Part shown: piece after piece, positions 17,571 through 27,035 of the stretch | How the letters are laid out: every line of letters begins with the position of its first letter | Position numbering within the stretch: the stretch's first letter is position 1 | NCBI RefSeq assembly: GCF_900090315.1 | Contig: NZ_FMHZ01000002.1 | Span: 1,280,501 to 1,344,500 of the forward strand | DNA: 64,000 nucleotides | Direction of reading: 5' to 3' | Source of the DNA: Micromonospora citrea | GTDB taxonomy: Bacteria > Actinomycetota > Actinomycetes > Mycobacteriales > Micromonosporaceae | Notes under the pieces: model-generated | What the model saw: the letters and a program-made list of their open reading frames with translations, nothing else | Told to the model about the DNA's origin: nothing | Databases searched by the model: none | Translations under genes and position numbers: made by a program

Positions 17571-17575
<5 letters not shown>
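17000..17575 (-). pseudogene. truncated membrane protein remnant
   Basis: Read leftwards from about 17575, the frame encodes four hydrophobic helices: TTIAAGLAFWLPTLLAMVGI, AWITACFYLSLYAAMTLLIL, FALGAACLITYAWHGF and VFALAALGLLACVVVRL. They then run into Arg/Ser-rich sequence without a stop and into helR in the same frame. Upstream, a TGA at about 17590 stops the frame and no plausible start precedes the first helix, apart from an internal ATG at 17484 that would delete it. This looks like a small membrane protein that lost its 5' end and its stop codon. The family is not recognised. Confidence 0.5.
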
Positions 17576-19373
<1,798 letters not shown>

Positions 19374-19384
19374 CCCGTCGCCAC

Positions 19385-19412
19385 GCCCGCCGCCTGCGCT
19401 CAGGCGGCGGGC
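19385..19412 (+). terminator. terminator hairpin after the GH6 gene
   Basis: GCCCGCCGCCTG (19385-19396) and its exact complement (19401-19412) enclose a 4-nt loop, starting 11 bp after the stop codon. There is no T-tract. Confidence 0.7.
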
Positions 19413-19480
19413 CCGGGCCTCCGTTCGGCGTTACCCGGGGGCGGCGGCGGGAACGCGGGCGGTTGACGAAGGAGGCGCTG

Positions 19481-20068
19481 ATGAGCACACCGTCGAGTGG
19501 GACCTCGGGCTGGCGGCCCGGCATGCCTGGGGGCGACACCCTCCCGTCCGGTCCCGCCGGCCGGCCGGCCGCCCATGCCGGCGACGGGAACGGCCCGGAG
19601 ATGGGCCCGCCCACCGTGACGATCGGGTCGTACCCGGACTATCCGTCCGCCCAGCGGGTGGTGGACCACCTGGCGGACAACCGCTTCCCGGTGGAGCACA
19701 CCGCCATCGTCGGCACGAACCTGACCCTGGTCGAGACGGTGCTCGGCCGGATGACCACCGGCCGGGCGGCGCTGGTGGGCGCCGGCACGGGCGCCTGGTT
19801 CGGGCTCTTCATCGGGCTGCTGTTCGGCATCTTCACCGCGGGCAACAACTGGGTCGCGGTGATCCTGGTGGCCCTCGTGGTCGGCGCGATCTGGGGCGCC
19901 GTGTTCGGCGCGGTCGCGCACGCGATGACCGGCGGCCGGCGCGACTTCACCTCGGCGAGTTCGCTGCGCGCCGGCCAGTACGCGGTCATCGTCGACGCGC
20001 AGTTCGCCGAGCAGGCCCGGCAGATGATCGGCCGCATGCACCTGACCGCCTCGCCGCAGAACCGGTGA
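19481..20068 (+). CDS. general stress protein (YflT-like domain) with membrane segments
   Basis: A 195-aa protein. A flexible Gly/Pro-rich N-terminus (about 1-40) leads into a YflT/general-stress domain (TVTIGSYPDYPSAQRVVDHL, then EHTAIVG). Next come two glycine-zipper-like hydrophobic helices (about 100-150: GAGTGAWFGLFIGLLFGIF and WVAVILVALVVGAIWGAVFG), and a final strand-rich part (YAVIVDAQFAEQAR). The family is linked to heat and salt stress; the biochemical role is unknown. ATG 19481 follows GAAGGAGG. It is probably a monocistronic gene. Confidence 0.8.
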   Translation: MSTPSSGTSGWRPGMPGGDTLPSGPAGRPAAHAGDGNGPEMGPPTVTIGSYPDYPSAQRVVDHLADNRFPVEHTAIVGTNLTLVETVLGRMTTGRAALVGAGTGAWFGLFIGLLFGIFTAGNNWVAVILVALVVGAIWGAVFGAVAHAMTGGRRDFTSASSLRAGQYAVIVDAQFAEQARQMIGRMHLTASPQNR

Positions 20069-20205
20069 ACGTCGCCCGGGGCGCCGCTGGCCGACAGCCG
20101 GCGCCCCGGTGCGGGCGCGGTCCGGGTCCGCCGCGCCGCCCGGCCACGGCCCTTCAAAGCTGCACGGCACACCCCCCGGATTCCGGTAAGCACGCTCACA
20201 ACCGT

Positions 20206-20234
20206 GTAGTTAAATTTTGAAACAGTGCTACTGT
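20206..20234 (+). promoter_or_regulatory. AT-rich promoter/operator region of the MarR gene
   Basis: The stretch GTAGTTAAATTTTGAAACAG at 20206-20225, continuing to CTAC at 20231, is the most AT-rich sequence nearby and has GTAG/CTAC ends with TTAAA/TTGAA inside, an imperfect dyad. TACTGT at 20229-20234 could be a -10 box, leaving 6 nt to the GTG start, so the mRNA may be nearly leaderless. Autoregulation by the MarR protein is an inference. Confidence 0.4.
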
Positions 20235-20240
20235 CGTGGC

Positions 20241-20723
20241 GTGACCGAGAGCCTGGACGCCCCCCGACTCGCCGCCTGGCGCGCCTACATCGAGGCCAGC
20301 CAGCGGCTGTTCACGCGGCTGGAGGAGGACCTGCGCGCCGACAGCGCGCTCAGCTTCGCCGACTACCACGTGCTCGTCCTGCTCTCCGAGGCACCGGGCC
20401 AGCGGCTGCGGATGGGCGAGCTGGCGAGCCGGCTGGTCTTCTCCCCGAGCCGCCTGACGTACCAGATCTCCACCATGCGGCGGCGCGGCCTGGTCGCCCG
20501 GGAGGCCTGTCCCGACGACCGCCGCGGCAGTGAGGCCGTGCTCACCGCCGCCGGGCTGCTCGCGCTGCGCGAGGCCGCCCCGCACCACCTGCGATCGGTG
20601 CGCGCCCATCTGATGGACGACCTCGACGACGCCGAGGTCGCCTGCCTCACCCGGATCTTCGAGCGGCTCGGCCGGCGCCTGCGCGCGGACCGCGACGCGT
20701 CGACCCCCCACCCCGACAACTGA
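20241..20723 (+). CDS. MarR family transcriptional regulator
   Basis: A 160-aa winged-helix repressor. The core is SFADYHVLVLLSEAPGQRLR, the recognition helix region RMGELASRLVFSPSRLTYQI, and a wing with the conserved CPDDRRGSEAVLT motif (DxRG-type). Dimerisation helices lie at both ends. MarR proteins are released from DNA by phenolic or oxidative signals. GTG 20241 is chosen. The pirin gene starts 9 bp downstream, so the regulator and pirin are very likely cotranscribed. Confidence 0.88.
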   Translation: MTESLDAPRLAAWRAYIEASQRLFTRLEEDLRADSALSFADYHVLVLLSEAPGQRLRMGELASRLVFSPSRLTYQISTMRRRGLVAREACPDDRRGSEAVLTAAGLLALREAAPHHLRSVRAHLMDDLDDAEVACLTRIFERLGRRLRADRDASTPHPDN

Positions 20724-20732
20724 GGAGCCCCG

Positions 20733-21719
20733 ATGCCCGCCATCACCGTCGACGACGTGCTCGTCCTGCCGCGCCTGCCCCGGCTCGACGAGTCCACCAC
20801 GTTCCGGCCGGTCCGCCGGCTGAGCACCGCCCCGAGCGGTTTCGAGGGCGAGGGCTTCCCGGTCCGCCGGGCCTTCGCCGGCGTGCCGCTGAGCGAGCTG
20901 GACCCGTTCATCCACCTGGACCAGATGGGCGAGGTGGACTACGCGCCGGGCGAGCCGAGGGGCACGGCCTGGCACCCGCACCGCGGCTTCGAGACGGTGA
21001 CCTACATGATCGACGGGATCATGGACCACCAGGACTCGCAGGGCGGTGGCGGCACGATCACCAACGGCGACACCCAGTGGATGACGGCCGGCAGCGGCCT
21101 GCTGCACATCGAGGCGCCGCCGGAGCAGCTCGTCATGAGCGGTGGGCTGTTCCACGGCACCCAGCTCTGGGTCAACCTGCCCCGGGTGGCCAAGATGAAC
21201 CCGCCCCGCTACCAGGACATCCGCGGCCGGGAGGCCGCGCTGCTCACCACGCCGGACGGCGGCGCGCTGATCCGGGTCATCGCCGGCGAGGTCGCCGGGC
21301 ACCGGGGGCCGGGCTCGACCCACACCCCGATCACCATCACCCACGTGACGGTGCAGCCGGGCGCCCGCGTCGACCTGCCGTGGCGGCCGGACTTCAACGC
21401 GCTGGTCTACGTGCTGGGCGGTCGCGGCACGGTCGGCGTCGACGGGCGGCCGGTGCGCACCGGCCAGCTCGCCGTGCACGGCCCGGGCGACGCGCTGACC
21501 TTCGCGGCGGACGCCCGCCAGGACAGCCACACCCCGGCGCTGGACCTCTACATCATGGGCGGCGAGCCGATCCGGGAGCCGGTGGCGCACTACGGCCCGT
21601 TCGTCATGAACACCCGCGACGAGCTGCTGAAGGCGTTCGAGGACTTCCAGGCCGGCCGGCTCGGCGTCGTCCCGGCCGAGCGGCTGCCGCACACGGGCGG
21701 CCAGGGGCCGCGACCCTGA
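20733..21719 (+). CDS. pirin family protein
   Basis: A 328-aa bicupin. The N-terminal cupin carries the metal site: HPHRGFETVTYMI (two His, residues about 80-82) and later a histidine and glutamate in HIEAPPEQ (about 128-135). These are the Fe-binding residues of pirins with quercetin 2,3-dioxygenase-like folds. The C-terminal cupin (about 195-280) lacks a full set. Pirins act as redox sensors or dioxygenases; the substrate here is unknown. It is the second gene of the MarR-pirin operon. GAGGAG lies 6 nt before ATG 20733. Confidence 0.9.
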   Translation: MPAITVDDVLVLPRLPRLDESTTFRPVRRLSTAPSGFEGEGFPVRRAFAGVPLSELDPFIHLDQMGEVDYAPGEPRGTAWHPHRGFETVTYMIDGIMDHQDSQGGGGTITNGDTQWMTAGSGLLHIEAPPEQLVMSGGLFHGTQLWVNLPRVAKMNPPRYQDIRGREAALLTTPDGGALIRVIAGEVAGHRGPGSTHTPITITHVTVQPGARVDLPWRPDFNALVYVLGGRGTVGVDGRPVRTGQLAVHGPGDALTFAADARQDSHTPALDLYIMGGEPIREPVAHYGPFVMNTRDELLKAFEDFQAGRLGVVPAERLPHTGGQGPRP

Positions 21720-21735
21720 CGCGGGCGCACACGGT

Positions 21736-21763
21736 GGCGCCCCGGTACGCACACCGGGGCGCC
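21736..21763. terminator. strong bidirectional hairpin
   Basis: GGCGCCCCGGT (21736-21746) and its perfect complement (21753-21763) enclose a 6-nt loop, with further CGCGGGCG/GCCCGCG pairing outside. It sits between the 3' ends of the pirin gene and the convergent small membrane gene. Confidence 0.7.
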
Positions 21764-21785
21764 GCCCGCGCGTCGCGGCTGGTGG

Positions 21786-21914
21786 TCAGGAGACGGCGAA
21801 GATGCCGGCGACGCCCAGGATCACCATGAGCAACACCGCCACCAGCGCACCCCGCTCGCTCTCCACCGCCTGCTCGCGGTACTCGGTCACGGAGTTCGTC
21901 GTCTCGCCGGGCAT
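21786..21914 (-). CDS. 42-aa single-span membrane protein
   Basis: A very short gene. The protein is MPGETTNSVTEYREQAVESE, then RGALVAVLLMVILGVAGIF and AVS: an acidic N-terminal half and one transmembrane helix (residues about 23-40). ATG 21914 is preceded by GAGGAGG at 7-nt spacing, one of the best ribosome sites in the window, and the reading frame ends next to the pirin terminator. I know no family. It is divergent from the phospholipase D-like gene. Confidence 0.65.
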   Translation of the reverse strand: MPGETTNSVTEYREQAVESERGALVAVLLMVILGVAGIFAVS

Positions 21915-22055
21915 GGTGTTGCCTCCTCGGTTTCCTCGCGTCGTTTCGGGCGGTGTCGGGGGTCGACCGACCGGTCACCGGCGCGCCGGTCGGGATGCGG
22001 ACCCGCGACGGGGGTCCTACCGTGAGGACGTTGTCGACCTCGGGGGGCTGGAGCG

Positions 22056-23645
22056 ATGGGACCGCACGACTGGTTCCTCAGCGCGCGGGAACGCGCCAAC
22101 CCGGTGTCAGAGTTACCCGTCTGGACCAGCGGAAACCTTGCCGAGCCGTTAATTCACGGCGCCGCGTACTTCGACCGGCTGGTCGACGAGGTGGAGGCGC
22201 TGGAGGCGGGCGACCACCTCTTCTTCACCGACTGGCGGGGCGACCCCGACCAGCTCCTGCGCCCCGGCGGGCCGACGGTGGCGCAGCTCTTCGCGCGGGC
22301 CGCCCAGCGCGGGGTGGTGGTCAAGGGCCTGATCTGGCGCTCCCACCTCGACGCCCTGGCCTACAGCGAGGAGGAGAACCGCGACCTCAGCGAGACGATC
22401 TCCGCCGCCGGCGGCGAGGTCCTGCTCGACCAGCGGGTGCGCCGGGGCGGCTCGCACCACCAGAAGCTGGTGGTGCTGCGCCACCCGCGGGCGTCGGAAC
22501 GGGACGTGGCCTTCGCCGGTGGCATCGACCTGTGCCACAGCCGCCGCGACGACGGCGGGCACCGGGGCGACCGGCAGGCCGTGCGGATGTCCGCCCGCTA
22601 CGGGGAGCACCCGCCCTGGCACGACGTGCAGCTCGCCGTGCGGGGGCCGGTCGTGGGCGCGCTGGACACCGCCTTCCGCGAACGGTGGAACGATCCGATG
22701 CCGCTGGACTCGGAGAATCCGCTGGCGTACCTGCGGGACCGGCTGCGCGGCGCGGACCTGCGCCCCGACCCGCTGCCCGACCAGCCGGCCGATCCGCCGC
22801 CCTGCGGCCCGCACCACGTGCAGGTGCTGCGCACCTATCCGGCGGTGCGTCCCCGCTACTCCTTCGCCCCCGACGGCGAGCGCACCGTGGCCCGGGGCTA
22901 CACCAAGGCGGTCCGCCGCGCCCGCCGGCTGATCTACCTGGAGGACCAGTACCTCTGGTCGACCGAGGTGGCCGACCTGTTCGCCCGCGCGCTGCGGGAG
23001 AACCCCGACCTGCACCTGGTCGCCGTCGTCCCGCGCTACCCGGACGTGGACGGCCGGCTCGCGCTGCCGCCGAACTCCGTCGGCCGCGAGCAGGCGCTGT
23101 CGCTGTGCGAGCGGGCGGCGCCGGACCGGGTGCACATCTTCGACGTGGAGAACCACGCCGGCACACCGGTCTACGTGCACGCCAAGGTGTGCGTGGTCGA
23201 CGACGTCTGGGCCAGCGTCGGCAGCGACAACTTCAACCGCCGGTCCTGGACCCACGACAGCGAGCTCTCCTGCGCCGTGCTGGACGACACCCGGGACGGC
23301 CGGACTCCGACCGACCCGGCCGGGCTCGGCGACGGGGCCCGGGTCTTCGCCCGGGAGTTGCGCCTGCGGCTGTGGCGCGAGCACCTGGACCGGGACCCCG
23401 ACAGCGCGGAGGACGCCGACCTCGTCGACCCGGCCGACGCGGTCGCGGCGATCACCGCCGCCGCCGAGGCGCTGCGGCGGTGGCACGACTCCGGGCGGGT
23501 CGGCCCACGGCCGCCGGGCCGGTTGCTGCCGCACCGGCCGGAACGCCTGCCCTGGTACACCCGGCTCTGGGCGCTGCCGGCGTACCGACTGGTCTACGAC
23601 CCCGACGGCCGACCGCTGCGGGCGCGCCGCGCCGGCACCTGGTGA
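22056..23645 (+). CDS. phospholipase D-like phosphodiesterase
   Basis: A 529-aa protein with two HKD motifs: SHHQKLVVLRHP (about 130-141, with a downstream Asp) and VHAKVCVVDDVWASVGSDNF (about 374-393, His375, Lys377, Asp382). A DWRGDPDQLL segment near the start and an RRSWTHDSEL segment after the second HKD are typical of PLD and cardiolipin synthase relatives. It has no signal peptide, so it is cytoplasmic or peripheral. It would cleave or transfer phosphatidyl groups, but the substrate is unproven. ATG 22056 has GGAG 6 nt upstream. It converges on the next gene with only 5 bp between stops. Confidence 0.88.
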   Translation: MGPHDWFLSARERANPVSELPVWTSGNLAEPLIHGAAYFDRLVDEVEALEAGDHLFFTDWRGDPDQLLRPGGPTVAQLFARAAQRGVVVKGLIWRSHLDALAYSEEENRDLSETISAAGGEVLLDQRVRRGGSHHQKLVVLRHPRASERDVAFAGGIDLCHSRRDDGGHRGDRQAVRMSARYGEHPPWHDVQLAVRGPVVGALDTAFRERWNDPMPLDSENPLAYLRDRLRGADLRPDPLPDQPADPPPCGPHHVQVLRTYPAVRPRYSFAPDGERTVARGYTKAVRRARRLIYLEDQYLWSTEVADLFARALRENPDLHLVAVVPRYPDVDGRLALPPNSVGREQALSLCERAAPDRVHIFDVENHAGTPVYVHAKVCVVDDVWASVGSDNFNRRSWTHDSELSCAVLDDTRDGRTPTDPAGLGDGARVFARELRLRLWREHLDRDPDSAEDADLVDPADAVAAITAAAEALRRWHDSGRVGPRPPGRLLPHRPERLPWYTRLWALPAYRLVYDPDGRPLRARRAGTW

Positions 23646-23650
23646 GGCGG

Positions 23651-24379
23651 CTACGCCGGCACGGAGACGGCGCCGATGCGGGCGGCCGCCGGCACGGCCG
23701 CCCCGGCGTCGGCATGCACGGCGAGGCCGCCCGGGTAGGCGAACGAGGCGCGCGGGGAGTAGAAGCCGAAGCCGATCGTGAGCGGATTCTCCGGCCGTAG
23801 CGCGTAGATCGGGTGCCCCCGGTCCAGGAACTCCACCGACTCGATCACGAACGGGTCGACCGGCTCGGCGACGAACGGGTACACGGCGCTGAGCAACTGC
23901 CCGCCCAGGGCGGTGAAGTAGCGGTGGTGGCCGCTGGCGATGGTCGGGCCCGTCTCCCCGACCTGGCAGCGCGCGCGGATCAGGGGCGCGCCGCCGATCG
24001 CCGTCTCGGCGACCAGGTTCCCGCCCTCGCGTTCGATGTCGGTGTGGCCGACGACGGCGGGCGCGCCGCGCGCGGCGGCGTAGTCGCGGATCCGCTCGCT
24101 GGAGGTCACGTAGTGGGTCCACCAGCCGCCCGGGCTGCACCCGTCGGGGGCGTCGACCCCGGTCAGGCACACCCCGAGGTAGGTCAGCGAGTAGGCGCCG
24201 AAGCCCGAGGTCTGGCTCGCGTCGTCGACGACGTACTGGTTCATGAAGACCTGGCCGTCCGGGTGCGGGGTCAGCCCGGGCGGGACCAGCGCCGCCACCG
24301 CCTCCGGATCCGCCGGCAGCCAGCTGAAGAACAGCGCTCGGCTGTTCAAAACGAGGTGGGGAGCGGCGGGATCGAGCAC
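23651..24379 (-). CDS. acetoacetate decarboxylase-like family protein
   Basis: A 242-aa protein of the ADC fold. Recognisable parts are RALFFSWLPADPEAVAALVP (about 12-31), HPDGQVFMNQYVVDD, EREGGNLVAETAIGG, and LDRGHPIYALRPENPLTIGF. The Schiff-base lysine of true acetoacetate decarboxylase is not obvious where expected, so a different reaction is likely. GTG 24379 is chosen because TCGGAGG precedes it; upstream ATGs at 24451 and 24466 lack ribosome sites. Confidence 0.7.
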   Translation of the reverse strand: MLDPAAPHLVLNSRALFFSWLPADPEAVAALVPPGLTPHPDGQVFMNQYVVDDASQTSGFGAYSLTYLGVCLTGVDAPDGCSPGGWWTHYVTSSERIRDYAAARGAPAVVGHTDIEREGGNLVAETAIGGAPLIRARCQVGETGPTIASGHHRYFTALGGQLLSAVYPFVAEPVDPFVIESVEFLDRGHPIYALRPENPLTIGFGFYSPRASFAYPGGLAVHADAGAAVPAAARIGAVSVPA

Positions 24380-24752
24380 GGCACCTCCGAAGGGATGTAC
24401 CCGCACGCTACGGCCGGTCTCGTACACGGGACAACGACGGAAAGCCGACATTGACACACCTGTCATCCGCGCCCGACGGGCCGCCCGGCGGGGCCCGCGG
24501 ACCCTACGGACGCATCCATGTCGATGTCCGGCCGATGCCCAGGTGACCGTACGCCCCAGGTAAGCCGGCTCACAATCCGAAGGCGTTTGGTCCGCATTGC
24601 CGCATACATGGTTCAAATTCCGTTAAGTACATCGTACTTTCGGCTGGATTTCGTCGGGCCGATCGGGCTAAGGTGACTCCCGAACGGACATCTGAAGCTA
24701 AACCAAAGCGTCACGTCTTTCATCCGCGGACGAGGTGCAGGGAGGACCACCC
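24380..24752. promoter_or_regulatory. divergent intergenic region upstream of the sigma factor
   Basis: This 373-bp gap holds no gene. It contains a TTGACACACCTGTCAT element (24451-24466, an inverted TGACA/TGTCA pair and a -35-like box). There is also an AT-rich stretch around 24597-24645 with GGTTCAAATTCCGTTAAGTA (about 24609-24628) and a GTACATCGTAC dyad. It probably carries promoters for both the decarboxylase-like gene and the sigma factor gene. I could not place a SigB/F-type GTTT/GGGTA pair with confidence. Confidence 0.4.
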
Positions 24753-25580
24753 ATGACCGCGCCAACGATCAGCGAGCGGGCGACCACAGCGACGGCGGGC
24801 CCCACCGAGAAGCTCGACCCGCGGGCGCTCACCGACAGCGCCGCCGACCTGCTCAACGCGATGGCCGCGCTGCCGGCCGACCACCCGTCCCGCGCCGCCC
24901 TGCGCGACCGGGCGATCGAGGCCTGGCTGCCGCTCGCCAACCACCTCGCCCACCGCTACAGCGGCCGCGGCGAGCCCACCGACGACCTGGCCCAGACCGC
25001 CGCCGTCGGCCTGATCAAGGCGATCGACAAGTTCGACCCCTCGCGCGGCGTCGACTTCGCCGGCTACGCCATCCCGACCATCATCGGCGAGCTGAAGCGG
25101 CACTTCCGCGACCGCACCTGGGACATCCGGGTGCCGCGCCGCCTCCAGGAGCTGCGCCTGGCCATCTCCGACGCCAACAGCTCGCTGCTGCAGACCCTCG
25201 GCCGCTCGCCGACGGTCGCCGACATCGCCGCCCACCTCAAGCTCACCGAGGAAGAGGTCCTGGAGGGCCTGGAGGGCGCCCGGGCCTACAACGCGGTCTC
25301 GCTCTCCACCCCCACCGGTGACGGCGACCGCGCGACGGAGCTGGGCGACATGCTCGGCGGCGAGGACGGCGAGTTCGAGCTGGCCGAGCTGCGGGTCGCC
25401 CTCGGCCCCGCGCTGGCCACCCTCGACGAGCGGGAGCAGAAGATCCTCACGCTGCGGTTCTACGGCAACCTGACGCAGTCGCAGATCGCCGAGCAGATCG
25501 GCGTCTCGCAGATGCACGTCTCCCGGCTGCTGGCCCGCGCGCTGACCAAGCTGCGGGGGCAGCTCGACGGCACGTACTAG
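24753..25580 (+). CDS. SigB/SigF/SigG-family RNA polymerase sigma factor
   Basis: A 275-aa group 3 sigma factor. Region 2 is recognisable at about 70-125 (LPLANHLAHRYSGRGEPTDD, LAQTAAVGLIKAIDKFDPSR, GVDFAGYAIPTIIGELKRHF), region 3 at about 130-195 (VPRRLQELRLAISD, GRSPTVADIAAHL) and region 4 at about 222-270 (LDEREQKILTLRFYGNLTQS, IGVSQMHVSRLLARAL). In actinobacteria this group controls stress, osmotic response and development, and is restrained by anti-sigma kinases. No anti-sigma gene is adjacent. GGAGG precedes ATG 24753. The TAG stop lies in a CTAG where an IS remnant begins. Confidence 0.9.
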   Translation: MTAPTISERATTATAGPTEKLDPRALTDSAADLLNAMAALPADHPSRAALRDRAIEAWLPLANHLAHRYSGRGEPTDDLAQTAAVGLIKAIDKFDPSRGVDFAGYAIPTIIGELKRHFRDRTWDIRVPRRLQELRLAISDANSSLLQTLGRSPTVADIAAHLKLTEEEVLEGLEGARAYNAVSLSTPTGDGDRATELGDMLGGEDGEFELAELRVALGPALATLDEREQKILTLRFYGNLTQSQIAEQIGVSQMHVSRLLARALTKLRGQLDGTY

Positions 25581-26208
25581 GCCGCGTTTCAGAAGCGGGG
25601 TAGCCACTGGTTGATCGCTACGATGTGCACGGTGGCTTCGTAGCGGACGGCGAGCTTGTCGTACCGAGTTGCTACCCCGCGGTGGCGTTTGAGCCGGTTG
25701 ATGCCGCACTCCACCGCGTGTCTCTGCTGGTAGATCACCGGGTCGAAGACCGGTGGCCGGCCGCCCTTGGAGCCCTTCTGCAAGTTGCCCCCTTTTCCGT
25801 GCTCCAGCGGCGTGCTGGTGCACCCGGGCACTGGTGGAATCCACGCTGACGTCCCACGTGATCGCACCGGCCGCGTCAAGCGCACGCCTGCGACCCGGTC
25901 GCGAGCCGCTGCCACGTGCCGTCACGCTGCCAGCGCCGATACAGTCCGTACACCGTTTGCCAGGGCCCGTAGCAGTCCGGCACGTCCCGCCACGGCGCAC
26001 CGACCCGCGTGCGCCACCGAGTGCCGTCAATGAGCTGCCGTTTACTCCACTTCGGCGGCCGGCCTGGCTTCTTTCCCACTGGCAGCAGCGCCTCCAAGGC
26101 CTTCCACTGCCGGTCGGTCAGGTCGTGCCGCCTCGCCGCCGGTGTCGTGGCCACGAGGTCTCCGGTTTCCAGTTCGTCTTGGTCGATGAACTACCTACCG
26201 GAGACCTC
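25581..26208 (-). mobile_element. IS5-family insertion sequence remnant
   Basis: Decayed element starting immediately after the sigma factor stop codon (GGCCGCGTTTCAGAAGCGGG as a probable left end) and running to about 26208. It contains a broken DDE transposase. The matching right-end inverted repeat is not present, so the element is truncated or rearranged. A 12-bp inverted repeat (GAGGTCTCCGGT at 26155-26166 and its complement at 26197-26208) lies just upstream of the transposase start. Confidence 0.65.
25589..26154 (-). pseudogene. IS5-type transposase, frameshifted and internally deleted
   Basis: The N-terminal part (GTG 26154: HDLTDRQWKALEALLPVGKK, then WRTRVGAPWRDVPDCYGPWQ) is the usual IS5 helix-turn-helix/DUF4096 region. 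After a frame change, [20 protein letters not shown] carries the first catalytic Asp. The sequence then jumps directly to the C-terminal part ([40 protein letters not shown], ending WLPRF) in a third frame, with the catalytic Glu region. About 100 residues containing the second catalytic Asp are missing. It cannot be active. Confidence 0.75.
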
Positions 26209-26555
26209 TTCACTTCTCGATCAACGACAAGCCACAGCCGCACCCACCAGCGCACCCGCCTTTTGAACGCGGCCAGCACGCCTGGCGCTGCGCCGTGCGC
26301 ACAGCATCGCCTTCGGTTCGAAGCGCATCGGCAGCAGCGGCGCGGTCCGCTCCAGCGCTTGGACCAGGTTGGCGGACGATTCGTCGACGTGCAGCCATCC
26401 GGCGCTGACCAGGGCGGCCGGGACACCGCCGGCGATGGCGACGCCGAGCCGAGGACGGCGGTCCACCTTGAGCAGGGTCCTGTGGCGGGTCGGTCCTTCG
26501 AGAACGCGGCGGCGGGCGCCCCTACCCCATGAGCGGGTGCACCGCTCACGTGAGG
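26209..26555 (-). other. gene-poor interval with a possible protein fragment
   Basis: No intact gene. On the - strand, a frame reading VDRRPRLGVAIAGGVPAALV, then SAGWLHVDESSANLVQALER, looks like the edge of a membrane or hydrophobic domain. It could be the tail of a disrupted gene (a FUSC-type exporter is one guess), but has no start, ribosome site or full domain. It lies between the IS remnant and the DUF1772 gene. Confidence 0.3.
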
Positions 26556-27035
26556 TCAGGACATCGACGCCGCCGTGACCCGGCGTGTCTTGTCGATGAG
26601 GACGATCAGCAGTACGAACGCGGTGACTGCGGTGGCGGTGCGGATGTGGTGGTAGACCTCCCAGCGTTGCAGGAGTTCGGCGTGGTCGGGTGGGAGCGAG
26701 GCTGCGGACCATGTCTTGATCTTTCCGTTGATGGGGACGTTTCCGAAGCGGGTGACGAGCAGGGAGGTGAGTGCGAGTACGCCCGCTGCGGCGGCGTACC
26801 ACCGGGTCGCGAGTCGCAGTGTGATCGCGAGCCAGAATGAGGTGAGCAGGCTGACTGCCATCAGCGCCTGCATGAAGATGCCGTTCATGTACATGAGCGC
26901 TGTGCGATATTGCAGGTGAACGTCCAGGGGAACCGCGTCGAAGGTGGGGACGACGGAGGCGAGGGCGTAGGCGAACGCGCCGGCGAGCAGCCCGGTGGAC
27001 AGCAAGGCGAGCGCCTGTGCGGTTCGGCTAAGCAT
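26556..27035 (-). CDS. DUF1772 (anthrone oxygenase-like) membrane protein
   Basis: A 159-aa protein with four hydrophobic helices (about 8-28, 52-75, 80-97, 134-150) and the family pattern: an early GAFAYALASVVP segment, a FGNVPIN(G)KI motif in the loop after helix 3, and WEVYHHIRTATAV before helix 4. Relatives include fungal anthrone oxygenases, and many bacterial members have unknown roles. It starts at ATG 27035, overlapping the end of the upstream CMD gene by 8 bp, so it is translationally coupled as the third gene of the MMPL operon. Confidence 0.85.
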   Translation of the reverse strand: MLSRTAQALALLSTGLLAGAFAYALASVVPTFDAVPLDVHLQYRTALMYMNGIFMQALMAVSLLTSFWLAITLRLATRWYAAAAGVLALTSLLVTRFGNVPINGKIKTWSAASLPPDHAELLQRWEVYHHIRTATAVTAFVLLIVLIDKTRRVTAASMS

